Of a stretch of 64,000 nucleotides of DNA, positions 12,871 to 26,500 are shown in pieces (position 1 is the first letter of the stretch; the number at the start of each line of letters is the position of its first letter). The DNA is from Motacilla alba alba. Its lineage: Eukaryota; Chordata; Aves; Passeriformes; Motacillidae. The stretch spans positions 67,517,666 through 67,581,665 of the forward strand of contig NC_052018.1 in assembly GCF_015832195.1 (NCBI RefSeq). The letters are read 5' to 3'. The notes below the pieces were generated by a model. The model was not told the origin of the DNA. It ran no database searches and saw nothing but the letters and a program-made list of their open reading frames with translations. The translations under genes were made by a program, and so were the position numbers.

Positions 12871-15800
12871 TGGCTAGTGAAGCCAAACTAATTAGAAAGC
12901 ATTGAGAATATTTAAAAAGAATTGAAAAGGCAGGAAAATTAGTATTAAATTCCCCTCCCCAAGCACACATATTGTGAGATAATTTTTTTATTAAAAGGCC
13001 TGGTAGTGCTTGAGTGTGCAAGCAGACATGTGTGACTTTTTTGCATTCTTTTTTCTTCAGAGGCAATTGCCATAATATGTGCATGCAAGGCTCTCATGGA
13101 TACCAGCATCCATGTGCTTGTCTGATACCAGAATTCTTGCCTTATGAGATTTTATAACAAAAAGTGAGACAGCCATGATGTGGAACTAGTTTAAAGACAT
13201 ATAGAACTGAGTCTATGGGTCTATACGTCAGATGCTTGGCCTTTTCATCAAGACCATCTTCTTGTAAGTTTTGGACTTACTTATTATGGAAAGAAGCTTG
13301 AAGATCTTAATAAGTATACAGTAAAATGCTCAGTTGTTTTCTGAGCTGTATCTCTAGACCAGGCAATATGTTGTGAATAGAGAAAAGGCATTGAGCCAAA
13401 CCTGCCTGTTAATGGTTTGATCACATGAATTCCACCTTCTGCTTTTCTTCCCACATTTTTACCCTCTCCTCATTTTTCTAGTTGCTTTAATCAGTAATCA
13501 AGTTGAACTCTTGTTTCTTCCATACTCTTTAGAGAAAAATAGACTTTCTTTGTTCTCTAATTCACTTGTTTTCTGAGTAGTAGTATTTTTGTGTTCCTAG
13601 TATCTGAGTTCTAAAGTGGGTGTCTTAAAAAAAAAATCAATTCCTTTCATACTTACAAAAAGCATCTGTTCAATATAACAAATCAGAATCTGTCTTAATG
13701 AAAGGTGGAGGTGGAGTGACTCATCTCCTTGGCTTTTGTACCTGAGGTCAAATATAGTTTTACAGAAATATTTAGGCCTTGCCTGTTACTTACATCTTTT
13801 CAGAGTGTTGATATATAATCTAAAAAGTTTATCATCTGTACTAAAATGACAAGCCACAAAGACATGATTACCATGATCAGCATTTGCAGAGGGACCCCAT
13901 ATGTTCTGTGTGAGTGGTGGGTTGGTTGCTCTGGACTACAAGTAGGTAGAAAATATGGTTGTGTTAAAGAAGATCATGTTGCTCAAGCAGGATTTATGAG
14001 GCTAATCTTAATTTTGTGTCGTGTGTACAAGGAAGCTTCCAGCAGGCATGATGTCCCCAAACTCTAGACCATTTAAAGGCCAGTAATTGAGTCTATTTTC
14101 CAGAAAATGAGTGGAAAACTGGTCATAGTAGCAATTTACTGTTCTAGGACAGTTGCTGAAAGTAAATAAAAGAGTACAGCATGTCTCACTTTTTTTCCCT
14201 TTGTCTTAAAAATACATTTCTTAATGTTTGGGAAGAAAAAACGAACAATCACCCCCAAACAAGTGGACATTCGTCTCTCTCCATTTGTTGGTCATAGTTC
14301 CTTTTGACTGCAATGCAAGGGACAGAAAACACAGCTCCAGTGTACTGAGCAGGTACAGTTCAGCACTGGTTGTCCTGAGCTCTGTCACAACAGCAGAAAG
14401 GTAAAGTATGAATTGGATGGTCTAATCTATTGTTTAATTTCATGTGATGTCACTGAGAGCTAGGACACTGCTTATAAATTACCTCTGCAATGAGTTAAAT
14501 GACATCTGTAATTTAGTCACAATTAGTAGAACTCTCCTCCTATTATTCTAAGGAATGATATGCCATGTTTAATCCAAACAATCACCTAGCCAGTTTTGGA
14601 TTTAGTCTCATGTGGTTACAATTTTGATTATTCTTAAACTTTTTATTTCTTATCATTGACAATGGGACACAAAATTTAAAAAAGCATTTGAACAAGTTTA
14701 TACGGACACAGCTATATTAAAATGGAATTGTGTATTAAGCAGAGGAAGACCTTATAGGGCAGTTAATAGGCTATGAAAGCCAGGCTTTTTTAGAAGGCTA
14801 GAGGGAAACCATTGTCAGTGAAATGCTAAAACTGAGAATAAATAGAACATGAAATACTTTTTTGAAATGTATTTTAGTAGAACCAAATAAATTGGTAGGG
14901 TAACAAATTTAAACTAGTGTACTAATTGGAAAGTCCCAATAGAGAAATGAAGGACTACCTGATTTTAAAAAGGGGAAAGAGACCTGTGAGCTCTCAGTTG
15001 CAGGGAAGAATTGAAACAGACTTCTGAACAGGAAGTGCATTGGGAAGAGGGAAGGTGCCATTAAATATTTTTAATGAGGGAAGGAATGGCATTACCAGAC
15101 ATTACCAGTTTAAAGGTTCCAAAGTGCTTCAAGATTTATACTTTTTGATCAAAAGCATTACTTTTTTTTAAAAAAAAATTGTATCTGTTTGGATTATTTG
15201 GGAGCAGTGATAATTCATGTATGTGTCAGAAAATAGTAAAAGACTTCCTTAGTGTACATAAATTATTAATTGTGGAATGAGTCATTACTTGTTGTGGAAG
15301 AATCAGAATTTTATATGGGTTGTGTGTCTTAACTTTTGAATGATGTTGAGTTTTGAAGGACATTCATGTTCTGTAAAAGGCTATTTAAATGATGGTTATC
15401 CAGGACAAGATTTCTGTGTAGACATTGTCTTTATTCTCTGTGGTAATCTTACTATTTTGTAAGAATTAAGTATCTCCATTACACATGTTGGTGTATGGTG
15501 TTTTAAAATGTAGGATTATAATTGGTTTCAATTGAAAAATCACTGATTGATAGCTGAAAATTAAAAAAGTTAAATTTCTTTCCAATTTTATTTCTTTTAG
15601 AAAACTACAGAAAGCAAAATAAATATTGAGGTTAGAGAGTGAAATTTAGTTCTATATATTACATCTATTTTAGATCAAGTCATAATTGTTTGTCTCAGAA
15701 GAAGTTGCCAGTTTAAGGGGTTTGTGTAAAATAGTTTTGGATCCTTTGTTATAAAAAATTAGGAAAAAATCTCTAATTCAGTGTATTTGCAATACTCTTC

Positions 15801-16929
15801 TGGCACATCTCTACAGCTTGGCTATTCAGGCCAATCCATCAAACTTAGACATCAATATTTGCTGAATCTCTGTGCTCAGTTTGTTACTAGTCAAGCCAAA
15901 ATAGAAACTGTCTGTACTATCTCTACTCAAAAATGGAATCCTGATGTGCAGATAGATGTAGTGAGATATTGAGAAGCCCAGAAAAACGAGAAAAAGAAAA
16001 AATATAATTTCATGAATAATAATTTGTTGCCTTCTGTCCAAGACTACTTTCAGATGCAGATAATGATTTGTTTTAAAAATTTACATGTCATTTGTGCTTC
16101 AGCAAGGCAGATATTCAGTTTAAATGCTGTATAATTTTATAATGGGTTATCCAAACAGTAAATTTTATTTACAGAAAAATAGCAAACAGAAAGAAAAAGG
16201 GACGCTACACAGATTAAAGCAAGAGTTCCTAAATTTTGCATTAGCTTCAGCAAGCATATAAACAGGCACAATACAAGGCAAATAGTAAAATGGATTAAAT
16301 TAGTTGTAGCATTTGCAGTAGGTGTCCTCAGTCAGCTGAAACTCTTCTCAAATCAACAGATTGGTCAAATAAGAAGAAGATTATGGCCCTAGGTGTCAGA
16401 TCTAATGAAGATTTGTATCACTGTTGGAAATCTTTTGGAAGTATCTTTTCTACCATTATTTTGGAAAGGAAATAGTTCCTCTTGCTGACATAACTAAAAA
16501 AATTAAAATGTGTTTTTCATCTGTGATTAGTATTGACTTGGTATGAAAGAAGAATAAAAGAAAGAGAGTAAAAAATTCTCCCTTGAATCCAAAATTCTTT
16601 TTTTTTTTGCTGAGTATTACTACTTCCAATGTGAGATTTTTCTGTTGGTCAGTGAAGCCTGCAACTTTAGTGCTAATGAAATAAATAGATTCATTTGAAA
16701 GAATTGTATACACAAAAACAATACCTAAATATCTTTTACAGGAAGAAAAACTTGAGTAAAATCCACGCACATTTGATTTGATCTTTCTTCACTCAAAATT
16801 TAACTAAATCTAACTGAACTGAACACATACCATGGCACCAGTACATGATGGATGTGTCTAAGCAGCTGTGAAACAGCAGCCTGATTTCTATGGTTAGGGG
16901 TGAAGAGTCTGAAACTATTAACAGGCTAC

Positions 16930-17260
16930 AAATGAGGCAGCACCCAGCAGGGTCAGAGAAAAACAAGAAAAATGCCCCCGCCTCTGTTGTCAAGGCCCTG
17001 GGCTGCTGCTCTGCTGGAGGGGATGAAAACTCCTGTGGCTGCTCCTGCTGCTGCCAGGAGCTGTTTGCCCACATCAGGGGGAGCTGCCGCCGACTGAAGA
17101 GCAGGGCTTGGAATCCCCAGAGTCCTCTCAGCTGCACTGGGTGGCCCCAGTCCCTCTGTGGCTGCACTAGAGGCCCAGTTCATTGTCTGAAATCTAACAA
17201 AGTGTGGGTGCACCCACCAGGAGTGAGATGTTGCCTCGGGTTTCCAAAGGTGTTTACTCT
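16930..17260. other. GC-rich, CTG-rich unclassified patch in intron A-B
   Basis: A sharply GC-rich island in AT-rich intron. It has repeated CTGCTG and CTGCC words at about 16995-17060 and two CCGCC/GCCGCC occurrences. Open frames exist on both strands (about 138 codons + at 16890-17306; about 124 and 105 codons - at 16793-17167 and 16953-17270), but no protein family is recognisable. Frames open on both strands fit composition rather than a gene. It is unlike the CR1 3' ends seen elsewhere in the window. Confidence 0.4.
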
Positions 17261-20200
17261 TTGTCTGCAAGGTTCTTTACAGTTTCTAGTCGAGGGTGTT
17301 TATTAATGGTGTCAACCCTAGCATTGAATCACACAAATTGTCCTTTAATGACCATTTGTAACTGCAAAATAATCCTGTTTTCCCAAAGCAACTTCTGTAT
17401 AATACAGCAGACTGAGTGTAATTAGCATTTCAAAAAATGTAAAGGACATGATAGGAATCAAAGTGCTGGCAAAGAGTGATTGGTATACTATATATGTGCT
17501 ATATTTTTTCATGGCCTTTTTATCTGGCAGATACTCAGGGTAATATATGGTTATAGTGCAACAAAACCAGAGAGAAAGCATGAAGTTGAACTCTTTTCAT
17601 TGCTCGAGTGTCCAGTTCATATTCCCTCTCACCTGCTTAAATAACAGCAAAAAAGGAAAACCTGGCAAAATGAATGCTAACATTAAAAAAAAAAGAGCAC
17701 AAAACCCCATTTAACTTATGCCCAGCCATCTATGCAAATGATATGAAGAATATTCTTACGAAATAAAATCAAGAACTAGCCTGATATACTTTGAAGTCCT
17801 GCCTGAATTCATCATGTTAAACACTGACCTTTATCTGTATGTTTCCTGTATCTTGCATGGCTTTTCTAAATAAATAGACTAAGGGTCATTCATTATTAAA
17901 GAAGTACTTGCAATAGGTAGTTCAGCAGGCTAACAATCAATGTTATTAAGGCTGAATCTTTCCATTTGAAACAACATGAAAATTTTCCTGTCATTCTTTA
18001 ATTATGGTTTTCTTAAAATTTTGAGTATAATATGAGTATAGTATTCCTCTTGTAAATGCAGCAGCCCCTGCACCCCCCCCAAAACAAAAACAAAAAAATA
18101 AAAAATGCTGTTGTTATCAAAGGCATACTAGCATAATCTATGGCTCATAAGTGGGGCTTAAAATTAGAGCCCTTGGATTTTCAATATTGGCTTAACTATT
18201 CTCTTTTTGTGGCAGCAGTCTTTTCATTTGGCCTCTCTGACCATTACCACAGCTATAAAGTGAGCTGTGTACTCACTTCATCATAGTAATACTAGGGGAC
18301 TTAATGTTGCTGGAGTTCTTCCATATACCATTGTACAAATTGTAAATCAATTAAATAATTTTTCCGTAGTTGTTTGCAGGGCACTCTGTAAGTTTTACAT
18401 CTTTAGGAAATAGCACTCGTTTCAGTAGTACATCTTCTAGGACAAACTGAGCATTGTTTTTTCCCTTGCTGAGAAGATTTTTTAAGCAGTGATCATTCTT
18501 TTGTCAAATCATTTCCTTTGTGCCAAATATAGGTAACCAGCTTGGGTGCAGGTGACCTCACCAGTCAAACCCAAGATAACAGCAGGTCCTTCAGATAATC
18601 TGTCCCTCAATAGCCTCTTCCCACTTGTTTGTACATACCCACTTGTCTTTCCTTTTGCTTCCTTTTCAGCATAGTTACCTGACTGGCATCTAAGACACTC
18701 CCTTTTCTGACAGCCCAGGGACCTGTCCTCCCTCAGCTTCCCTGCGCACAGAGAGGAGGGAGCAGAGCTTCTCCTGGTTTTTTACATGTGTGACTTTAAT
18801 TACCAGCATTCATCTTGTGAAGGCATCAATCATACATCAAACAGAGTGTTTTTGAAGGAGGGAATATCATTACATTGCTAATGCCTCTGGTAAAACAAAT
18901 GTGTTTTATGTCAAAATAGTCTGAATGTTTCTTCTTTATAGAGTGTGATCATGCTCAATTTAGAGCATGGTTCTTTAGTTTGCATAGCCCAGCAAGGTGC
19001 TTGAGAGATGATCAAGACCGCTTCTTAAACAATATGAAGAGTTGGAGCCTTTTTTTGCGCATCTCGTTCACCTGTCCGGTAGCAAAAGTGCAGATGAGTG
19101 CAAATCTACAGTATTGTATAGAGAACTTTTATGGTAGAAGTAAATAGCTCTAGATGGTTATGGTTTCACACAATTTTGCATGTATACTGATTTTAGAAGG
19201 AGTAAAAAAATAGACTTAAAGTTTTTAAGCAACTTTAAGTGGCCATTTGTTTTCTGTGAGTCTCAACCTATGTCATAGCTGAGAAGAATTCGAGCCATAT
19301 TTCAATATCTTTTTCAGTCACTTCTTGAAACTATGTTGATTTGAAACTTTTAAAATGTTTTTAGTGACCATAATGGAGTTACTTTGGATTTTCCCATTGG
19401 AACTAAGAGAATGTATTTATAATATTGCCTTTGATTTATCATTCAATAAAGAGAAATTACTTTTAGGCATAGCACCAGAATTAAAAATAGATTTGAAATT
19501 AAAGCTTAAGAGGACATGATTCAAAACTGCCAAATAGTAAGCTTACTCTTAATCTTATTTTTGAAGAAAACATCTTTTAGAAGCTAAATTCCAGATACTT
19601 CCCAAATGTTTTCATCCCCACTGTATATAATTCACTGTCTGGAAACTGGTATAGTAGTTACAGGAGCTGTGATTTTACAAATACACTTTCCAAATGGCAT
19701 TTGCTATATAAAATTGCAACAACTGTTAGCTTTTCAAGACTCATCTGTTTTTTTTTTTTTGCTGCATGGTAAGAGGAGAGATGACTCATCAAGAAGACAG
19801 AGGCATGGTATGAGAAAAGGAGAGCTATCACTGCTATCATTATAGTGTTTATATTGCACAATAAGAATATCTTTGAATTTAGTTTAGGTTAAAATGGAAG
19901 TGGCAAGTTATTAAAGATATACAGTGGAATAAAAATTTTTATTTATTCTGATAATGATTGACGAGCTAACACCTTAAGAGAAAAAGGCAGAAAAAATATC
20001 CATTATTGTCTTCTTATTTTATCTCTTGTGTCTGAAACTGTCTATGGAATGTCCCTGAGTGCTCCATGCAAATCCTATGGCTCTGTCCTCTGGTCTTGTC
20101 AAAGAGATCATAGAATCAGAGGATAATGAAGCACATCCGTCTTAGTTCTGTTCAAGCTTTCTGCATCTGCTTAATTTAGAAGAATTATTTTATTAAGAGC

Positions 20201-23200
20201 ATTTCTGATGCTGTATCTGGCAAACCAGTTTTCTGCTGTGAAATGTTTTCAGAGCCACACTTTTTCAGGAGAATGTTTTTGACATTGCCATTATCAGAAA
20301 GTACTGAAATACTGAGGGTTTTTTATTGTTTTATTATAATACTACTGTTAGAAGCTGTTGTATGAGTCAGAAAGATGAAGAAGAAAAATTCTGTTTGTTT
20401 TATGCTAAGAAAAAGGTTTTGTCCCTGTTGAATCACACATTTTGATAGCATTAAAGGAAAATATTTTCAATTTTTCAGTTTGTGCAAATCTTTGATGTTT
20501 GATGTTGGGGTTCCACTTCATATCAAAATGAAGTTTGAGAGCCTCTAAGTTGCTACAAGGTAAGAAACTCTGGTGTCTCTGTTTCCATTGTGATTTGTGA
20601 AGCATCCTTTTGAAGATGCACTTTTGACTGGGGAAACTCAGAGAATGACAAGTTTGGGGCTTTATTGAGCAACCACTGAACATGATAAACAAAGAAAATC
20701 TTAATTATTCAGTGAAATTGTCACATCAGAAATGCTGATTGTAGGGTCCTTAGGAGAGGGACTCACTGTTCCAACATGTTTGAATAGCAATTAGTGTAAA
20801 ATGCTTCCATATTAAAACTACTGAATGAGCCCTGCTGCGTGAAACAGTAGAGTAACTCCTGTCTCTGCCAGATGATCTGCCTTCACTGATATGCTTGGTT
20901 TGGTAACCATCATCCTTACTAAGTTTAGAGTACATCAAATTGGCATTGTTAAAGCATTACATGTTTGTATTTGCTATGTATGTAACAAGAGTTACTTGTG
21001 TGGGCTTCATCTTAAGAACCTGTGCTCAGAGCTGTAATTTTCCTCTATATTCTCTGTGCACACGGTCTTGTTTGAAGAACAAGAACTTGTCTACCTTTGT
21101 TAGCTTACTTGCTAAAAACAAAAAAACACTAACTAGCAAGGACATCTTTCATAATGCAAGCTAAATGATAATTTTAAACATGTGAGAAGGAAAAATTGCT
21201 GAAAGGTAAGGTGTATTAACAGTAGTAAAACCCTGTTGCTTCCTTTCCCTGAGTGACAGTCATTTCTAGAAGCATAGCCTGTGAGGGAAAACTCAATACT
21301 ATAAGTAAGAAAAGAAGCCAGTTTTAAAGTTGAATCTATAGATATTTTTTAATATACTCACTTAAGTAAGCAATCACTTTCTTTAAAAAAAAATTAGAAA
21401 TACAAACATTTAAATATAGTCCACCAGCCAATACTTAAAACTGTGGAATGTTCCAGAAATGGCAATGACCGAAGACATACTCTTTCTTAAGTCAATAAAA
21501 GATGAGAGTAGTGAATTTGAGATGAAGAAATTCTTCTGCGGTTTTCTGACTGGTGTGAATTGCTGCTGTGTTTGTGTGCTGCAGGACAAATAGAGTAATC
21601 TCCCGCTTGAGTGCAGCATGTTTTACTGCCTGGTAATGTGGCTAGCCTGTTCCCATCCATTGGACATAATTTGTTGATAACAAACAGTGCTAAGGCAGGC
21701 ATTTCTTTGTATATTGGTTATTGACAGGAGCCCGGTTTTATGCCAGGTCAGATAGAATTGGAATACTAGAAAGGAGGACTAAAACAGCCAAGTATATTCT
21801 TAGTTTGTAAGTATAAACCTGCTTCATTCAAGGTGAAGCTGAAATTTGAAGGGGATAAGCTGCTTAAGACTTCCCTTCTATGTGACTTATATCCATCCTG
21901 TTTTGCATCAAGAAAAACTCTCACCAGTAATATTACTACTACTCCATTTCCCCTTTATTTTGAGACCAGAACAGTTCTGTTCCCAGGCTGTCAAGCTGCC
22001 ATAATCAGGCTTTTTGCTAGTCCAAGCACAAGTGCCCTGTGCTGCTCTCCCCTGATTTCTTATCTGACAATAAGGTAGCAGGAGAATCATATTAATTGCT
22101 GGTGTCAGATTGAGCAGGATATATTTATCTATGAGGAAATACTTTAAATTTTTGAATTTTTGGGTTTTGTTGGTTTTTTTCCTGTTGCAGGGAAGGGCAG
22201 GTAGTTTTCTTTTGTAATCGGTTGATGAATTCATTTTAGCTCTTTTAAGGATGTAAGAAGATTGAACAAGAATGTGTTTTTCCCAAATGTCTTCTTACTC
22301 CCACCCCTTCCAACCTTGGGACCATATTTTGTGTAGACATCACAAATCCGTAGCTGATTGACAAATGTTTATTGTCTCCAGGCCCTCAACACAAGAGTAG
22401 TGTTTACTTTTGCCTTCCACTAGTGAACCATAATCCTAGTACTGGATATCTCTTTGCTTTATGTTTCTTCACTGATCCTGCCTCTATTTTCCCAGGAGAA
22501 TATATATCATCTGTTTCTGAGTCTGCAGTCAGTGGTTAAGGAAGAAATGGTGGCCATCAACAATTTTACACAAAATATGTGGAAGTCCTCAAAAATTATG
22601 TGGAGAAACCAAAAGTCAAATAAATGGTTTGTACAGAGGCTGGGAAGAGGGCCAGGTTTGGATAGGTAGCTGGATGGCTGTGTATACATGTTCCCTCACC
22701 AAGGGTGATTTCACATCTTGATACTATTTATTCTTGCTCTGACAACGTAAACAGCAAAGACGCAACAGGTGCTAAAAGTAGTATCCACGTCACTGCATAC
22801 TCCTAGGCAACAGTATGAACCTAATTTTTTTCTGCATTTTGTGAAGAAAGAAAAAAATAATGAACTACAGTCTCATCTTTATGAAGAGCTTCTGAACTCA
22901 CAAGTCTGTTATAAAAGACCCATCCTATGTTAACAGTAAGACACCATCAGTTCTCAGCTGTTTCATCTAAAGAAATAAAACATTGAAATGTACACTAAAA
23001 TAACCTGAAGAATAGACTCCAGATTCCGGGCCATGCACTATTATTTAGTGCACTAATACCTACAGGTTGATCTTTTCAAAATGCTTCTCTGTTCTCTAGC
23101 CCTCAAAATCCACAGCACAGTGAGGAACTATTATCTTTACTGTAGGAATAAGTACCAAAGGTAACATCTTGGACTAGTGGTCCAGGATTGTTCAGAATAA

Positions 23201-23495
23201 TGTCTTTTTAATCATTCTTCTACTTGATAATGGATGGTGGAAAATTACTCTCTAGCTTTTCCACATAAACCTACAAATGCTTCCCATGAGGTTGTGGATT
23301 AGTGTTATTAAATGGTTGCTCTGAATGAAATGAATGTTAGGGTAGAGATGGGAGAAAACAGAAGGTTTTTGCAGAGATTGTTTCTTTGTCCAGGCTCCAA
23401 AAGGCATTCCTAAAATGGAAACATCAGTGATGGCTCTATGAACATTGTCTGATACTGACGGAAAAGCAAAGTACTTTGCTTCAAAAATGTACTTG

Positions 23496-23517
23496 AGTAA
23501 TGTGGTACCACATTACT
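23496..23517. repeat. Perfect 22-bp palindrome
   Basis: AGTAATGTGGT at 23496-23506 is followed at once by its exact reverse complement ACCACATTACT at 23507-23517, centred on GGTACC. It has no spacer. Pairing stops at both flanks. Confidence 0.9.
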
Positions 23518-26500
23518 TGTCCAAGCAGAAAGGTGGCTTTTGAATTCCTATAAAAATGTCATAGAGAAAAAGCCAATACTAGCTACAGGGCTACAATTTG
23601 TATCTTACAAATGCTGATGTGAATGTCCCTTGGGAAACACAGTAGCAAGGGAATGAATGTGGTAAACTGAAACATAGAGGGATTTATTTTCTCCAAGTTT
23701 TACTTCTTGGTTTGATAAGTACATTGTGGTGGATGGAAGCACAATATATAAAATGACTGGCTTGTATACTCAAATTTATGAGTATATACCATTGAACATA
23801 TACCATACTTCAATTTTTAATTTGAGATCGAAATATATTACTTATTTTGGATGACATGATTGAGTTTATTTTAAACCCAAGAGCTGTTGACTGCATATTA
23901 AAATAGTAGTTCATGGCTATCTCAACTTTTGATAAATCTCCATTGGTGGATAAATCTGGTTAGAGAATTTAAATTGTCAGCAGAACTTACATTTCAATGA
24001 ATAATTGAGAATTTTCTCCAAGAGCTAATAAATTTTACCTTTATTGTGACAGGGTTCTTGAGGTGCATATGTAAAGAACTACCATGAGAAGAACTAGGAG
24101 ATTTTTCATGTCTTTGAGAACAGACACAGTAATATCTGCTTTAGATAGTTGTGCAGCACAATTATCAACATTTAGAATAAATTAATTCATAATCTCTGAA
24201 TAGTGATGAAAGACTGCAAATAAAAATTATGCTGAGTGTGGTGGAAGTATTGAGTTGGAGCAAAGTAATTTTTATTTCTAGCACAGTTCATTCTGTAAGA
24301 TATTTTTTTTTTTTATGTTATGCCAAGCAATTAAGCATACTAAAGTCATATTTTGGTAAAAACTGAATTGGATTAGATTTATAGTCAGAATAATGCTCAA
24401 AAATATAGGTACTTAAAATTTGAATAACTTAATTTTATTTCCCTTTTGAAAATGTAGCCCTGCAGCAGATCTTTTGAAGTGTAAACTTTGAGACATAGGA
24501 GTATTAAAATAATCATGGATATGGAGGAAATACCACAAAAATATCCAGCACAGATTAATCAAGAATAGAAATTCATTTGAACTTTCTGTGGTCTATTGAA
24601 TATGAAAACATTTCATATTTCAAATAGAAAAAAAAGAAGCCTTGAGCAAAAGCAAAGCCTTTTGATCAGTCAGTGACATTTGTGGTGTAACACCTGAATA
24701 TTCGGATTAAGGTTGAAGGTTTCTACTCAGCTTCAGCAAACTTTCTTGTATTTTATACTTTTTATTTATTAGTACTGGTTGAAAAATAGCTTATGTGAGC
24801 TACAGCCTGAGGAACAATGGGAATAAAGAATGAAAACTTCCAGATGACTACTTTGGCCAGACTTACTATTTTTATTCTGCAATTTCTTGGCATTTTGTTG
24901 TGAAATTCATGTTTTCAGACTTTCTGTTATAGTCTGTGTTCCTACACTGGATTGTAACTCTGAAGATAAGTATTTTGTGTAACTGCTGTATTGTAGACAT
25001 TTTTTTCTTTTATTGAGAAGAAATTTCCTGTCGGAGTGTTTTCTGTATGTGTGAGAGTGGCTGTAACGATCAGATTCTTGGGAAACTTGTGGTTCGGGAG
25101 CTCTTGCAGAGCATCACATTGAGCTGTTGTACAAATGTCACTAAATCTCTCTAAAAGGTGTATTTTTTGTCAAAATAACTAAATTAAATAGATTGGATTA
25201 GTCAGGAGATCGACACTGATCAAAGGGGTTTTTTTGGACACGAGTTTTGAAAGTCTTAAGCGAAGAGAACAGTAAAAGCATGAGTCACTGAAAGAGTGTT
25301 TTGAAATAGCAACAGTGGAAAAACCCGTTTTCAAACCAACTGTATAAATTAACTATTATTGTGTAGGAACACTTTGTGAGGAAGTACATTGACATTGTTG
25401 CTGGGCAAATGTCAAAACTGCAAGTCACTGTGTCCCCACTGACTTTCTTCCTGGAGTCAAAATCCCAAATCAAGTCTAATATAATGTATATATTTATTCC
25501 CATTACCCCTGAATTAGGACTTGAGGATTTTCCCCTGTGAAAATCCTCCATGAATGTTAAAAGTGTCTAGCAGAAATTACATTGCTCCTCACTTCCTTCC
25601 ATTGCCATCTGTGTGTGGGTGTCTTTTGGGGGCTAGTATGACAAGAATTGGAAGAAGTATTTCTGGAGGAAAATATTGTATTTCTTAGAGATATTAATGT
25701 GGAAATAAAAAAAAAATCGTAATTGCTTGAAGCATGGTCAGGAGTTTCACAAAGCTTTTTATTGAACTTAGAGGATTTTTGGTTCTACACTATTTTCAAG
25801 CTGCTGATGTAAAAAAATAAGAAAGCAAAAGAGTTTATTGTGGCAGAGATAAACTCAGCTTTTACTGTGCTGTGAAGATTGTATCAAAGTGCAATGTGCA
25901 AAGACTTACCGATATGTGTATGAGAGGAAGAACATACACTTTTCAATCTACCTGTTTTCCATATAAAAAGTTGTCAGCAGGACACAGTAAAACATCCAGT
26001 AGATACAAAAAGAAGGCTAGATGAACTATTTATGGCAAGTGACACATTGTTCTCTTAAGAATACATTGTCAGTTTCCCTGAAATAATTTTGGATGAATTT
26101 TTCACAGTGAGAATTCAAGACAATTAGACAAAAATGATGTTACTATTGCCCTTTTACATGTTATTTCAGGAATGGGAGGTCAAACTTGGCATAGGAGTCA
26201 CATATTAATTTCCTTCTCAGCTCTTCTTGAGGGTGACTGCTCTTACAGTCATACCCTGCAGTGTTCTCCACCAGATACACTTGCCAGTGCTGTTCTACTT
26301 CCCATTAACCAGACTACACAGCAGTAGGGAGGGGAGTCCAGGTTCTCAACTTCCCACATGGGTGTCCTACAGGGCTGTAAATAATTTATTTTCTCTTCTC
26401 ATCTCCCAAGCTGTTTAACGCAAAAGAGCTATAGTTCCAGCAAACAGAATTAAAAGGGGCCACAACAAGAATGTGTAAAAACTGAGGTGGAGACATTTAA

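Noticed and set aside
20100..20140. ATCATAGAATCAGAGGATAATG, similar to the CR1 terminal repeat
   Set aside because: Too short and not followed by CR1 body sequence.
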